Assembly: GCF_025642135.1 (NCBI RefSeq)
Contig: NZ_CP106793.1
Span: 8,400,001 to 8,464,000, forward strand
Length of the DNA stretch: 64,000 nucleotides
DNA from: Streptomyces cynarae
GTDB taxonomy: Bacteria; Actinomycetota; Actinomycetes; Streptomycetales; Streptomycetaceae
Direction of reading: 5' to 3'
Positions 17,076-26,430 of the stretch are shown piece by piece; the stretch's first letter is position 1, and every line of letters starts with the position of its first letter. A model generated the notes under the pieces. That model was not told the DNA's origin, did not search any database, and worked only from the letters and a program-made list of their open reading frames with translations. The translations under genes were made by a program, and so were the position numbers.

Positions 17076-18740
17076 TCAGCGCGTCGGCAGCACGCGGGTG
17101 TGTTCCACCCGTACCGCGTCCAGGGCCTCGGGATTGAGCCCGAGCAGCCGCAGGATCGTCGGCGCGATCTGCGTGGTCTCCACCGAGCCGCCGACCCGCA
17201 CACCCCGCGGTGCGCCGGCGCCGGAGACGACGAGCGGGACGTCCAGGTCGTCGGCGTGGGCGCCCCCGTGCTCGGCGATCTTGCCCTTGCCGCCGGTGTA
17301 CACGACGCCGTACTGAGTCACGCCGAACAGGTCCGGCACACGCGCGTCGCCCGGCAGGACGTGGAAGTAGCGGGCAGCCGCCGCACCGGCGTACAGCGTC
17401 TTCAGCCCGCTCGCGGTGAAGGGCTTGGCCGTGCCGTCGATCCCGTTGCCGGTGCCGGACCGGGCGAGCAGGTACGCCTTGGCGAATTCGGTCGCGGCCG
17501 TGGACCGGTCGGTGAGCCACAGGAGCATCGCGTCGTCGTCCACGGCGTGCGCGACCAGGTCACCGGCGCCCGGATGCGCGGCCTTCCACGCGGCGTTCAG
17601 GCCGTCGAGGAGCGGGCCGTCATCGATCCGCGTCAGCGCCTTCGGGTCGGTCGGCGACTGCCCGTGCTTGGCCGACAGGATGACCGTCGTACTGCCGTCC
17701 AGATGCCGCCGGCGGAGTTCCGCGAGGAACGCCCCGACCTCCTTGTCGACGAACGCGAGGTTCTTCACCAGAAGCGGGCCGGGCACCCCCTTCGCCAGGT
17801 AACCACCCGTCAGGCCGTCGGATCCGGGCAGCTTCTGGGCGGTCGACACGGACTGGAAGTTCATGCCGAAGACCGCCGGGGTGCCCACCTCGTGCGTACG
17901 GCTGTGGTCGTAGCCGTCGATCTCATTGAGGACGGCCCGCACCTTGTAGCCGTCGTACTGCTCGGTCGCCGCGTTGTCCTTCGTCCAGTCGTCGCCCGCC
18001 GGATAGCCGGTCGCCGCGCTGTTGATCTCGGGGGCGAACAAGTCCTGGACACCGGTGCCGGAGGGCCCGTCCAGAATCTCGTACGCCACGTGCTTGTCCG
18101 ACCAGGCGGTCCGCAGCCCGGCCTTGCGGGCCACGTCGAAGACCGTGTTCACCTTCAGATAGCTGTGCGGGTAGACGGGCTTGCACGTCTTCGGGTCGAC
18201 CGGCAGCTTCGACGGGTCTGTCAGCGAGCTGGCGTCACCGGTCATGTTCAGGATGCTGCCGGGCAGTCCTGAGAGCCCCTGTCCGGCGTCCAGGGAGTCC
18301 TTGTTCCGGTCGAGGTCCTCGGTGAGGTCCACCTCGGCGCCGGGCTTGGCACCCGTGCAGCCGGTGGTCCCGGCAGGGAGGAGGGCGTTGCTGTAGGTGT
18401 CGTCGTAGTAGACGCCCGTGGTGCCGGGATTCCCGCCCGTGAGCTGGCCGATCATGCCGGGGAACGAGTCGGAGGGGACGGTGGTGCTCGCGTGGGTGTA
18501 CTCCACACCGCCCGTGGCGAGCCGTGCGAGTGCCGAGTCGGGGTGGTGGGCGACGTACCAGGCCAGGTCGGACTGGTGCAGCCCGTCGACCGACAGCAGC
18601 AGGACATGCCGGGCCGTGGCGCCCGCGCGGGCGACGGGGGTGTGCGCCGAGGCGGGTGCGGTGGCCGTGGCCGTGAGCGCACCGACGGCGGCGAGTGCGG
18701 CGGCGACCGCCGTGACGGGACGGGCAGGACGTCTGAACAA
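17076..18740 (-). CDS. Secreted alkaline phosphatase/phosphodiesterase-superfamily protein
   Basis: 554 aa. TTG at 18740 follows GAGGAGAACCC and opens a signal peptide (FRRPARPVTAVAAALAAVGAL, cleavage likely after ASA). The first metal-ligand motif is HVLLLSVDGLHQSDL; the nucleophile region is TTVPSDSFPGMIGQ; later ligands lie in ILSAKHGQSP and AEHGGAHADDLDVPL. This pattern fits the NPP-like alkaline phosphatase family, which cleaves phosphodiesters or phosphomonoesters outside the cell. The substrate cannot be told. It is downstream of and codirectional with a SpoIIE phosphatase, 188 bases apart. Confidence 0.85.
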   Translation of the reverse strand: MFRRPARPVTAVAAALAAVGALTATATAPASAHTPVARAGATARHVLLLSVDGLHQSDLAWYVAHHPDSALARLATGGVEYTHASTTVPSDSFPGMIGQLTGGNPGTTGVYYDDTYSNALLPAGTTGCTGAKPGAEVDLTEDLDRNKDSLDAGQGLSGLPGSILNMTGDASSLTDPSKLPVDPKTCKPVYPHSYLKVNTVFDVARKAGLRTAWSDKHVAYEILDGPSGTGVQDLFAPEINSAATGYPAGDDWTKDNAATEQYDGYKVRAVLNEIDGYDHSRTHEVGTPAVFGMNFQSVSTAQKLPGSDGLTGGYLAKGVPGPLLVKNLAFVDKEVGAFLAELRRRHLDGSTTVILSAKHGQSPTDPKALTRIDDGPLLDGLNAAWKAAHPGAGDLVAHAVDDDAMLLWLTDRSTAATEFAKAYLLARSGTGNGIDGTAKPFTASGLKTLYAGAAAARYFHVLPGDARVPDLFGVTQYGVVYTGGKGKIAEHGGAHADDLDVPLVVSGAGAPRGVRVGGSVETTQIAPTILRLLGLNPEALDAVRVEHTRVLPTR

Positions 18741-18928
18741 GGGTTCTCCTCGAGCTGTACGGAGCACGGGGAAGTCTGCGGACCGTGCACCGATATCGGA
18801 GAGGGAGAACGTGTACAGAAGGGGGCTTCCGCACCGTGCCCAGCCCAAGAAACGCATCGGTGCGCGCAAAGAGGCGAAGGGGGGCTGCCGGGTGGGCCCT
18901 GCGACGCGCGGTCCCTTCACCCGTCCCT

Positions 18929-20110
18929 TCACCCGTCCGTCCGCGGTCCCGGGCGGTGACGGAAGCCGTCGGCATGGACGATCCGCCCCTGTCGGTTGCC
19001 CCGGTGGGTGACGGGGGCGCGTTGCAGGGCGATGAGGGCGGCGTCGTCGTCGAGGCGTCCGCCGGCATGGGCGAGGAGGTCGCGCCGGACGTGGTGCAGC
19101 AGCGTCTCGGGGCTGGTCTGCGTCCACTGGGCGACGCGTTCCGCCAGCGGATAGAAGAGGTTGTGCGCATCCCGCGCCTCGATCACGCCGTCGGTGTACA
19201 GCAGGAGGGTGTCACCGGGTTCGAAGGAGAACACGTCCAGCGTGTAGTCCGCCGGCCGCCCGCCGATGCCCATCGGGGGAGCGGGGTGCACGCTCGGCAC
19301 CGTGACGACATGCCCGGGACTGAGCAGCAGCGGCGGGGGGTGCCCGCAGCTGGTCATCCACGTCATCGGGTCCGTGTCGGAGATCTCCATCAGCAGGGCG
19401 GTGGCGAACCGTTCCCCGAACTCCTCGGGGGGTTCGAAGTCGGCGAGGTACCGGGTCACGCTGTGTTCCAGGGAGGCGGCCAGCTCCAGCAGGGAGGCCT
19501 GCCGGTGGGCGGCCTCCCGGAACGCGCCGAGCAACAGCGCGGCCTCGCCGATCGCCGACAGGCCCTTGCCGCGTACATCGCCGATCAGGAGGCGTACCGC
19601 GGCGTCGGTGCGCGTCGCCGCGTACAGGTCGCCGCCGATCTGCGCCTCGTCCTCGGCGGCCAGGTACAGGCAGGCGACCCTCAGGGAGCCGATCTGCTCC
19701 GGCAGCGGCCACAGCAGCACGTGCTGCGCCGCCTCGGCCACGGATCTGACCTGGGCCAGCTGCGCGCGTCGCCGGTCGCGGATCGCGCCGTAGATCACGG
19801 TCAGCGTGGACAGCACCGCGAGGGTGAGCAGCTGCACGATGTGGTTGGTGGTGGTCAGCCCGCCGTGCAGAACGGCGATGAGGAACTGTGCAGCCACCGC
19901 CAGCGCCCCGACGAGGCCCGTCAGCCGGGGGCCGGCGAACGACAGGGTGAGCGCCGGGGCGATCACCAGTGCCGGTCCCAGGTGGACGTTTGTGGGTGAG
20001 TGGATGTCCGCCACCGTGATGACCACGATGAGCGCGATCGGGAGCAACAGCAGCGCATGGCTCGAGTGCCACTGCTGCCGCAGGCCGGCGAGGTCCAGGC
20101 GGGGACCCAT
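18929..20110 (-). CDS. Membrane-anchored SpoIIE/PP2C-type serine phosphatase
   Basis: About 393 aa. Four hydrophobic segments (LLLLPIALIVVITVAD, LGPALVIAPALTLSFAG, LVGALAVAAQFLIAVL, IVQLLTLAVLSTLTVIYG) precede a SpoIIE domain with IGGDLYAA, LLIGDVRGKG, LLYTDGVIEARD and LDDDAALIAL. The second position of the GGDxYD box is Ala instead of Asp or Glu, which may be tolerated. A GGTGGAAG precedes ATG 20110; an ATG 17 codons upstream lacks a good site. Second of three paralogues in the window; closest in plan to the one at 34.5 kb. Confidence 0.87.
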   Translation of the reverse strand: MGPRLDLAGLRQQWHSSHALLLLPIALIVVITVADIHSPTNVHLGPALVIAPALTLSFAGPRLTGLVGALAVAAQFLIAVLHGGLTTTNHIVQLLTLAVLSTLTVIYGAIRDRRRAQLAQVRSVAEAAQHVLLWPLPEQIGSLRVACLYLAAEDEAQIGGDLYAATRTDAAVRLLIGDVRGKGLSAIGEAALLLGAFREAAHRQASLLELAASLEHSVTRYLADFEPPEEFGERFATALLMEISDTDPMTWMTSCGHPPPLLLSPGHVVTVPSVHPAPPMGIGGRPADYTLDVFSFEPGDTLLLYTDGVIEARDAHNLFYPLAERVAQWTQTSPETLLHHVRRDLLAHAGGRLDDDAALIALQRAPVTHRGNRQGRIVHADGFRHRPGPRTDG

Positions 20111-20289
20111 GACTTCCACCCTGCCTCGCCCCCGGTGGGCCGGCCACCGCATGCCGCTCACCGCGCCCCGCGTACCGATCTCATCCCGCAGCTGTAAACG
20201 GACGGACCTTGGGTACCCGCCGCAATGTGCCGAGATCCATGCGGCGGGCCGACACCCCGCCGCGGTCGATCAGTGAGAAGGAGGCGCAG

Positions 20290-20769
20290 ATGAGCACGGT
20301 CAAGGAAACGGTCGAAGTCGAGGTTCCGGTTCGCGCTGCCTACAACCAGTGGACGCAGTTCGAGGAGTTCCCGAACTTCATGGAGGGAGTCGAGGAGGTC
20401 ACGCAGCTCGACGACCGCCACAACCACTGGACCACCAAGATCGGCGGAGTGCGGCGGGAGTTCGACACCGAGATCGTCGACCAGCTTCCCGACGAGCGGA
20501 TCACCTGGCGTACCACCAGCGGCGACACCCGGCAGAAGGGTTCGGTCCGATTCCAGCGCGTGGACGACACCCACACACGCGTGGAGCTCGTGATGGATGT
20601 CGAACCCGGTGGAGCCGCGGAGAAGACCGCGGACATGCTGGGAGTGATCGACCGGCGCGTCAAGGGAGACATGCGCCGCTTCAAGGAGTTCATCGAGCAG
20701 CGTGGCGGCGAGTCCGGCGCCTGGCGCGGTCGCATCCAGCCCGGTGACGCCGGTGGCCCGTCCATCTGA
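20290..20769 (+). CDS. SRPBCC (START/Coq10-like) family protein
   Basis: 159 aa. The N-terminal STVKETVEVEVPVRAAYNQW and FPNFMEGVEEVTQLD are characteristic of Streptomyces polyketide-cyclase/Coq10-like SRPBCC proteins, with the long C-terminal helix in RVKGDMRRFKEFIEQRG. These bind hydrophobic ligands in a helix-grip pocket; the ligand here is unknown. A good GAAGGAGG site precedes ATG 20290. Standing alone, divergent from a SpoIIE phosphatase, it may be a stress-response gene, which is inference. Confidence 0.85.
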   Translation: MSTVKETVEVEVPVRAAYNQWTQFEEFPNFMEGVEEVTQLDDRHNHWTTKIGGVRREFDTEIVDQLPDERITWRTTSGDTRQKGSVRFQRVDDTHTRVELVMDVEPGGAAEKTADMLGVIDRRVKGDMRRFKEFIEQRGGESGAWRGRIQPGDAGGPSI

Positions 20770-20783
20770 CACCGTCCACCCCC

Positions 20784-20822
20784 AAAGCGCCTCGGTCGCC
20801 TCCCCGGCGGCCGGGGCGCTTT
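20784..20822. terminator. Bidirectional hairpin terminator
   Basis: AAAGCGCCTCGG pairs with CCGGGGCGCTTT (12 pairs, one G-U) around a 15-base loop between convergent genes ending at 20769 and 20832. The A-run and T-run at the two ends make it terminator-like on both strands. Confidence 0.8.
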
Positions 20823-20831
20823 GCGCGCCGG

Positions 20832-22025
20832 TCAGCCGAGCGTCGCCTCCGGCTCGCCGCGGGTCGCGTCCCGGCTCCGCTGCGCCGGGGGCGTGGTCGG
20901 CCGTCGCGGCCGGCCCCGGCCGCGCGAGCGCCGGTCGCCGCGGTCGCGTACCGGCCAGAAGAGGACGTAGGCGGTGGAGACGGCCACGAAGCCCAGACGG
21001 ATCAGACCTCGGGCCGAGTCGTCGGGCACGACGAACACACTGCCGTACAGGGTGAGCAGCGCGATCCAGCTCCACCAGGGGACGAGGCGCCGCTGGCCGA
21101 TCACGTCCCACAGCAGCGTGCCCAGCAGGACGGACGCGGTGTAGTACGTGTAGACGCTGGGGTCCAGCACGATCCGCGCGTTGGCGCCGAGCAGGACCAC
21201 CGCGGCCCAGCGGCCGCGCCAGACGGCGACACAGCCGAGCGTCAGACCCACCACGGCCTGCGCGGGACGGTCCCAGGGCGGTGTCTGGGGATCGCCGACG
21301 CCGAGCCAGCGCAGCGCGGACGCCGGCTGGTTGGGGATGGTGAAGTGCGCCGCCGCCATCGTGTGCGGGGAGCCGATGAAGAACGGCAGCCAGACGACCG
21401 CGACCAGGCCCGCGCACCACAGACCGGCCCGCAGCCACTGATGTCTGGGCAGCGCGAGCAGCAGCGGCAGGAAGGCCAGTGCCGTCGGTTTGGAGTCCAT
21501 GGCCAGGGCCATGAAGACGCCGGTCCCCGCCGCGTTGCCGAGGGTGACAGAGCGTACGGCCAGAGCGGTGAAGAAAAGCGCCAGGACGTCGTCGAGGTGC
21601 CCGAAGCGGACCGACACCTCGATCCACATGGGGATGAAGGCCAGGCCCGCTATCAGCACGCGCTGCCGCAGCCGCTGGTGGTTGGTCCCCGTGCCCAGGA
21701 AGTACGAGGCGGCGCTGCGTCCGGCGAGGACCAGGATCACCAGGCCGAGCGCGGACATCAGGGCGGCGGCCAGGAACTGTCCCACGTCGTCGGGGAACGG
21801 GTTGAACACACCCGCCACCAGGAAGCTGAGCGGGCCCATCTGGAGCTCGGGGTGGTGCGCGTACAGGTTCAGACCGCCGTCGCGGCCCGCGCCCTGAAAC
21901 AGCAGCTTCCCGCCCTGCTGCAGATAGTGCCAGGAGAATCCGCCGTGCCGCTCCACCACGGCGAACCAGAGGATTGTCCAGGCGGCGAGCAGCACCAGGT
22001 GCGCCCGCTGACTGATGACCGGCAC
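20832..22025 (-). CDS. Multipass membrane protein, glycosyltransferase-87/DUF2029-like
   Basis: 397 aa, about ten hydrophobic segments. Features typical of polyprenol-dependent mannosyltransferase-like GT-C proteins: a periplasmic loop early on (HGGFSWHYLQQGGKLLF), an acidic pair in RFGHLDDVLALFF after the second or third span, and MALAMDSKPTALAFLPLLLA. GTG 22025 has GAAAGGAAG just upstream and is preferred over an ATG 34 codons earlier. The C-terminus is a basic Arg/Pro tail. Likely transfers sugar from a lipid carrier at the outer face; substrate unknown. Confidence 0.65.
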   Translation of the reverse strand: MPVISQRAHLVLLAAWTILWFAVVERHGGFSWHYLQQGGKLLFQGAGRDGGLNLYAHHPELQMGPLSFLVAGVFNPFPDDVGQFLAAALMSALGLVILVLAGRSAASYFLGTGTNHQRLRQRVLIAGLAFIPMWIEVSVRFGHLDDVLALFFTALAVRSVTLGNAAGTGVFMALAMDSKPTALAFLPLLLALPRHQWLRAGLWCAGLVAVVWLPFFIGSPHTMAAAHFTIPNQPASALRWLGVGDPQTPPWDRPAQAVVGLTLGCVAVWRGRWAAVVLLGANARIVLDPSVYTYYTASVLLGTLLWDVIGQRRLVPWWSWIALLTLYGSVFVVPDDSARGLIRLGFVAVSTAYVLFWPVRDRGDRRSRGRGRPRRPTTPPAQRSRDATRGEPEATLG

Positions 22026-22191
22026 GGCCCTTCCTTTCGGCTCCTGTCCCCTGCGACCGACCGGGAACGCCACGGTCCCCGAAGGAAGATGATCGAAGCG
22101 GTCCGGGGGTTCGCTCCCTTCCGACATCCGCTTGCGAACTTACGAAACGACGGGCGGGCAACGGGGCTCTTCCGGCGGGCCGAGCCGTTCT

Positions 22192-23277
22192 TCAGTCCAC
22201 GCGGCGCCGGTCCTCCTCGTCCCACGCGCGGGTGTCCCGTGGCTCGGTGTACGGCTCCTGGTCGGGGGGAAGACCGCCGGCGATGGCCCGCTGCCGTGCG
22301 GTCTCGGCGTCGAACTCCAGGCCCAGCAGGATCGCCAGATTGCCCATCCACAGCCACACCAGGAAGACGATGACGCCCGCCATGGTGCCGTAGGTCTTGT
22401 TGTACGAGGAGAAGGCGGCGACGTAGACCGCGAACCCACCGGACGCGCCCATCCAGAGCACCAGCGCCAGCACGCTGCCCGGTGTGATCCACCGGAAGCC
22501 GTGGACCTTGGCGTTCGGCGTGGCCCAGTAAAGGATCGCCAGCATGATCGTCACCAGGGCGACGAGGACGGGCCACTTGGCGATCGACCACACCATGAGC
22601 GCCGTGTGCCCGATCCCCAGTGCCGTGCCCGCCTGGTGCGCCAGTCCGCCGGTGAACACCACGATCAGCGCGCTCGCCAGGGCCAGCACCATGAGCACGG
22701 CGGTGACCGCCAGCCGCAGGGGCAGGACCTTCCACAGGGGCCGGCCCTCGGGGATGTCGTAGACGGCGTTCGCGGTGCGGATGAACGCGCCGATGTAACC
22801 CGACGCCGACCACAGCGCCAGCGCCAGGCCCACGAACGCCATCACGGACCCGGCGCCGCTGTGTCCCTGCAACTGCGCCACGGCCCGGGTGACGATGTCC
22901 CGGGCCGCGCCCGGGGCGAACTGTTTGAGGCTGGCCAGCACCTTGTCGGTCGCCGACCGCCCGGCGATGTCCAGCAGGGACACCAGCACCAGCAGGGCCG
23001 GGAAGAGGGACAGCACCCCGTAGTAGGTCAGGGCCGCGGCCCGGTCGGTCAGTTCGTCGTTCCCGAACTCGCGCAGCGTGCCCCTGAGCACCGCCCGCCA
23101 CGAGCGCCGGGGCAACTCGGTCGGCGCCTGGGGGGCCCTGCGCTCCACCTCCGGGTCCGGTCCGGGCGGCGCGTCGGTGGAATCCGGGGCGGGCCCGGTA
23201 CGGCGGTCCGCCGCCCCCCGTCCGTGGCCATGGCGCGCTCGATGATCCTTGTCTTCCCGTTTCAGCAGCCGAGTCAT
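22192..23277 (-). CDS. YihY/BrkB-family membrane protein
   Basis: About 361 aa, six predicted transmembrane helices. The family hallmarks LTDRAAALTYYGVLSLFPALLV and the later YGTMAGVIVFLVWLWMGNLAILLG are present. The N-terminal 60 residues are charged and disordered, and the C-terminus is acidic and Arg-rich. Function of the family is uncertain (it is not RNase BN). I use ATG 23277; an alternative GTG lies 11 codons upstream, and neither has a strong ribosome site. Confidence 0.87.
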   Translation of the reverse strand: MTRLLKREDKDHRARHGHGRGAADRRTGPAPDSTDAPPGPDPEVERRAPQAPTELPRRSWRAVLRGTLREFGNDELTDRAAALTYYGVLSLFPALLVLVSLLDIAGRSATDKVLASLKQFAPGAARDIVTRAVAQLQGHSGAGSVMAFVGLALALWSASGYIGAFIRTANAVYDIPEGRPLWKVLPLRLAVTAVLMVLALASALIVVFTGGLAHQAGTALGIGHTALMVWSIAKWPVLVALVTIMLAILYWATPNAKVHGFRWITPGSVLALVLWMGASGGFAVYVAAFSSYNKTYGTMAGVIVFLVWLWMGNLAILLGLEFDAETARQRAIAGGLPPDQEPYTEPRDTRAWDEEDRRRVD

Positions 23278-23346
23278 GGGTCGGCGGGTAACCCGAGCGC
23301 GCCGGACCACTCCGCCGGCACGGCCGACGGCGACTGTCGGACGCCC

Positions 23347-24588
23347 CTAGGGACGCACACCCTCGAAGCCGACGGCCAGATGGCGCGGCCCGCGCAGCAC
23401 CGCGTTCTGCCGGTAGGGCGGCGGGTCCTCGAGGAGACGGGGATCATCGAGCCTGCGGGCCAGTTCGGACAGCGCGATCTGCGCTTCCAGCCGCGCCAGC
23501 GGAGCACCGAAACACGAGTGGATGCCGCTGCCGAAGCCGAGGTGCTGGATGTCGCCCCGGTACGGATCGAACCGGTCGGGGTCCTCGAACCGCTCCGGGT
23601 CGCGGTTGCCCGCGGCCAGGACGAGCCAGATCCTCGAACCCTTCGGAATGGTGACCCCGCGCACCTCGATGTCCGCGATAGAGGTCCGCTGCGGCACGAG
23701 CTGCACGGGAGGCTCGTAACGCAGCAGCTCCTCCACCACGTTGACGGCCAGGCCGGGGTCGTCGCGCAGTTTGCGCAGGAACTCGGGGTACCGCAGCAGG
23801 GTCAGCATGCCGTTGGTGATCAGGTTGACCGTCGTCTCGTGGCCCGCGATCAGCAGCAGCACCGACGTGCTGAGCACCTCCATCGTCGTCATCGGGCCGT
23901 CCGGGCCGTGGCTCGTCACCAGCTCGGACAGCATGTCGTTCCCGGGTTCCCTCCTCCGCTGCTCGACCAGCTCCGCCAGATACAGGCCCAGTTGCACCCG
24001 TGCCTCCCGCGTGGACTGCAGGCGTTCGGCCTCGTTCTCACCCGTCTGCGTCTGCGGATCCAGACTGGCCACGATCGGTTCGACCCAGGCGCGAAAGCGC
24101 GGTTCGTCCTCGCGAGGCACCCCGAGCAGCCTGCAGATGACGGTCACCGGGAAGGGGTACGCGAACTGGTCCACCACATCGATCTGCCGCGCGTCCCCGA
24201 AGCCGTCGATCAACCCGCTGACGATATCGGCGAGTTCACCGCGCATCGCGTCGATCCGGCGGGGGCAGTGCGGCGGCCCGAAGGACCGGTTGGCGATCCG
24301 CCGCAGCCGGTCGTGCTCCGGAGGGTCGAGGCGGATGAAGCTCGGCGGCAGTCCCGTCTCCTCCGCCCCGACCCCTTCGTCGGCTCCCGCCGCGGCGAGG
24401 TTGCCGGCGTCCGAGCTGATCCGCGGGTCATGCAGCAGGCCCAGGATGTCCCAGTACGAACCGACGAGGTAGGGACCGCCGTCCTCCTCGTGCAGCACCG
24501 GAGTCCTCCGGAGCTCCTCGTACAGCGGATAGGGGTTCGCGCGGTTGGCGTAATCGGTGATCCGGTGCAGGAGCGAGGCGTGCGTCAT
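23347..24588 (-). CDS. Cytochrome P450 monooxygenase
   Basis: 413 aa, soluble bacterial P450. I-helix oxygen-activation motif LLIAGHETT, K-helix motif EELLRYEPPVQ (ExxR), and the heme loop FGSGIHSCFGAPLAR with the Cys thiolate ligand. The short N-terminus and overall length fit soluble CYPs (CYP105/107-like groups), but the subfamily cannot be assigned by eye. It is the last gene of an operon with its own ferredoxin and ferredoxin reductase, which supply electrons from NAD(P)H. The substrate is unknown and no biosynthetic genes flank it. Confidence 0.95.
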   Translation of the reverse strand: MTHASLLHRITDYANRANPYPLYEELRRTPVLHEEDGGPYLVGSYWDILGLLHDPRISSDAGNLAAAGADEGVGAEETGLPPSFIRLDPPEHDRLRRIANRSFGPPHCPRRIDAMRGELADIVSGLIDGFGDARQIDVVDQFAYPFPVTVICRLLGVPREDEPRFRAWVEPIVASLDPQTQTGENEAERLQSTREARVQLGLYLAELVEQRRREPGNDMLSELVTSHGPDGPMTTMEVLSTSVLLLIAGHETTVNLITNGMLTLLRYPEFLRKLRDDPGLAVNVVEELLRYEPPVQLVPQRTSIADIEVRGVTIPKGSRIWLVLAAGNRDPERFEDPDRFDPYRGDIQHLGFGSGIHSCFGAPLARLEAQIALSELARRLDDPRLLEDPPPYRQNAVLRGPRHLAVGFEGVRP

Positions 24589-24645
24589 GAGTGGTCCTAG
24601 GGCGTGAAGTCCGTCAGGGCGGGGGAGGCGCGGGGACCGGGGCGG

Positions 24646-26040
24646 TCAGTGGCGGGCCGGGGTGAACACCAGACGGCGGTCGCTCGGCGAGTAACCGCTG
24701 AGCGTCACGGTCGGGCCGTGCGTCGGCAGGGACGGGTCGGGGAAGTCGGCGGGCACCGGCTGGCGGCCCTCGGGACGGCGGTCGACCGTCGGGAACTCCA
24801 GCGGGAACGGCGTGGCCGTCTCGATGAGCCGCTCGTAGAACTGGAGCCACCGCGTGTTGTCGAAGCTCACCGCGGCGATGACCCGGCCCTGGTAGCCGTA
24901 CACCCCGACGAACCGGCGCTCGGCCAGCGACCCCTGAGCGATCATGATCTGCTCGCCCATGGACGGGACACCGACCGACTTGATGTTCACACCGAACTGC
25001 GACGACCAGAAGGCCGGCACCCACAGGTGCGGACGCCGGTCCGCACCGCTGCTGATCATGTTGTGGGCGGCCACCTCGGCCTGTGCGACGGCGTTGCCCC
25101 AGTGCTCCAGCGACAGGAACTGATAGCCGAACAGCGGATGCGGAGAGCGGGCCACGTCGCCGGCGACGTAGACGTCGTCGGTCACGATGCCCCTGAAGTC
25201 GAAGGCCCGGCAGCCCGCGTCGCAGGCGATGCCCCGGGGTCCCGCACCGAGCCCGGAGCTCTCCAGCCACTCGGTGTTGCGGGTCGCGCCGAGGCAGACG
25301 ACCACGACGTCCGTCTCGACGACGCTGCCGTCGGACAGATGGGCGGCCCGCACCCGGCCCATCGAGTCGCCCTCCAGCGCGGTCACCATGACGCCGGTCC
25401 GCAGGTCCACACCGTTCTCCCGCTGCAGCTCCGCGGCCACCGCGCCGATCACCCCGCCGAGGGCACCCACCAGCGGTGCGCCCCCGCGCTCGGCGAGGGT
25501 CACCGCGACGCCCTGCGCCCGGCAGGCGGAGGCGATCTCCGAACCGGTGAATCCGGCGCCGATGACGAACACCCGGCGCGGGGAGGCCTGAAGCCTCCGC
25601 AGCAGGGCGGCTGCGTCGTCACGCGTGCGCAGCACGAAGACACCGTCCAGCTGGGCCTCCGACTCCTTCGGCCAGGGCCGGGCACGCACACCGGTGGCGA
25701 TCAGCAGCCGGTCGTACTCCACCTCGTCCCCGTCTGCCAGCCGTACCCGTTTGGCCGTCATGTCGAGGCCGGTCGCCGCGACACCCAGGCGCCACTTGGC
25801 GTCGATCTCGAGGCGCCGGGGCAGGTCGGTGCGGTGCGGTGACGCCTTGCCGAGGAGCACCGCCTTCGACAGCGGCGGCCGGTCGTACGGCTCGTACGGC
25901 TCGTCACCGATCATGGTGAGCGAACCGGCGAAACCCTCGGCGCGCAGCGTCTCGGCGGCCCGCAGCCCGGCCAGGGAGGCGCCCACGATGACGATCCGGC
26001 CCTCGCGCCTGAGCCATTGAAGGAAGTCCTCAGCGGGCAT
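24646..26040 (-). CDS. FAD-dependent ferredoxin reductase (P450 redox partner)
   Basis: 464 aa. Two dinucleotide-binding motifs are visible: IVIVGASLAGLRAAETL for FAD and VFVIGAGFTGSEIAS for NAD(P)H, plus the FAD-binding segment DDVYVAGDVARSPH. The order matches putidaredoxin-reductase-type enzymes. ATG 26040 has CAGGAG upstream and lies inside the end of the ferredoxin gene (11-base overlap), with the P450 gene 58 bases downstream. The three genes form a class I P450 system. Confidence 0.93.
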   Translation of the reverse strand: MPAEDFLQWLRREGRIVIVGASLAGLRAAETLRAEGFAGSLTMIGDEPYEPYDRPPLSKAVLLGKASPHRTDLPRRLEIDAKWRLGVAATGLDMTAKRVRLADGDEVEYDRLLIATGVRARPWPKESEAQLDGVFVLRTRDDAAALLRRLQASPRRVFVIGAGFTGSEIASACRAQGVAVTLAERGGAPLVGALGGVIGAVAAELQRENGVDLRTGVMVTALEGDSMGRVRAAHLSDGSVVETDVVVVCLGATRNTEWLESSGLGAGPRGIACDAGCRAFDFRGIVTDDVYVAGDVARSPHPLFGYQFLSLEHWGNAVAQAEVAAHNMISSGADRRPHLWVPAFWSSQFGVNIKSVGVPSMGEQIMIAQGSLAERRFVGVYGYQGRVIAAVSFDNTRWLQFYERLIETATPFPLEFPTVDRRPEGRQPVPADFPDPSLPTHGPTVTLSGYSPSDRRLVFTPARH

Positions 26041-26275
26041 GGGACGTCTCCTGCCCGGCCTCGGCGGGCTCCTCGTCCACGTCGTCCAGCCCGTCGGCCA
26101 GGATGGCCTGCACCGGGCAGGCCGCCACGGCGCGTGCCAGCCTCTCCCGCTGCCCCTCCTCGGCCTGGGGGTTGTAGACCAGCGACTCCTCGCCGTGCAG
26201 GGCGAAGACATCGGGTGCGAGGAACGCGCACTGCGCATATCCCTGGCACCTGTTGAGATCGACGACAAGCCTCAT
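26030..26275 (-). CDS. Ferredoxin, probable [3Fe-4S] P450 partner
   Basis: 81 aa. The cluster motif is NRCQGYAQC ... AACPVQAI, i.e. C-x-x-Y-x-x-C then CP. Three Cys ligands with Tyr at the place of the fourth points to a [3Fe-4S] cluster, as in many actinobacterial P450 ferredoxins. Acidic C-terminus (LDDVDEEPAE). ATG 26275 follows GGAGGGCTC. First gene of the operon ferredoxin - reductase - P450. Confidence 0.92.
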   Translation of the reverse strand: MRLVVDLNRCQGYAQCAFLAPDVFALHGEESLVYNPQAEEGQRERLARAVAACPVQAILADGLDDVDEEPAEAGQETSHAR

Positions 26276-26430
26276 GAGCCCTCCGCCCCTTCGGCGGCCA
26301 GGTCCGCGGGGCGCCGCTGCTGCGCGGCGGAACCGTCGGACGGCGGTCAGCTCCCCCACGCCAGCATCGCCGGACCGGACACTGCCGCGCCCGCTGAGGC
26401 GCGCCGAAGGAGTGAGCCGTCGGCGCCCCG

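Noticed and set aside
22132..24600. Long plus-strand open frame over the YihY and P450 genes
   Set aside because: Spans two real minus-strand genes and is very rich in Arg/Gly/Gln; no domain.
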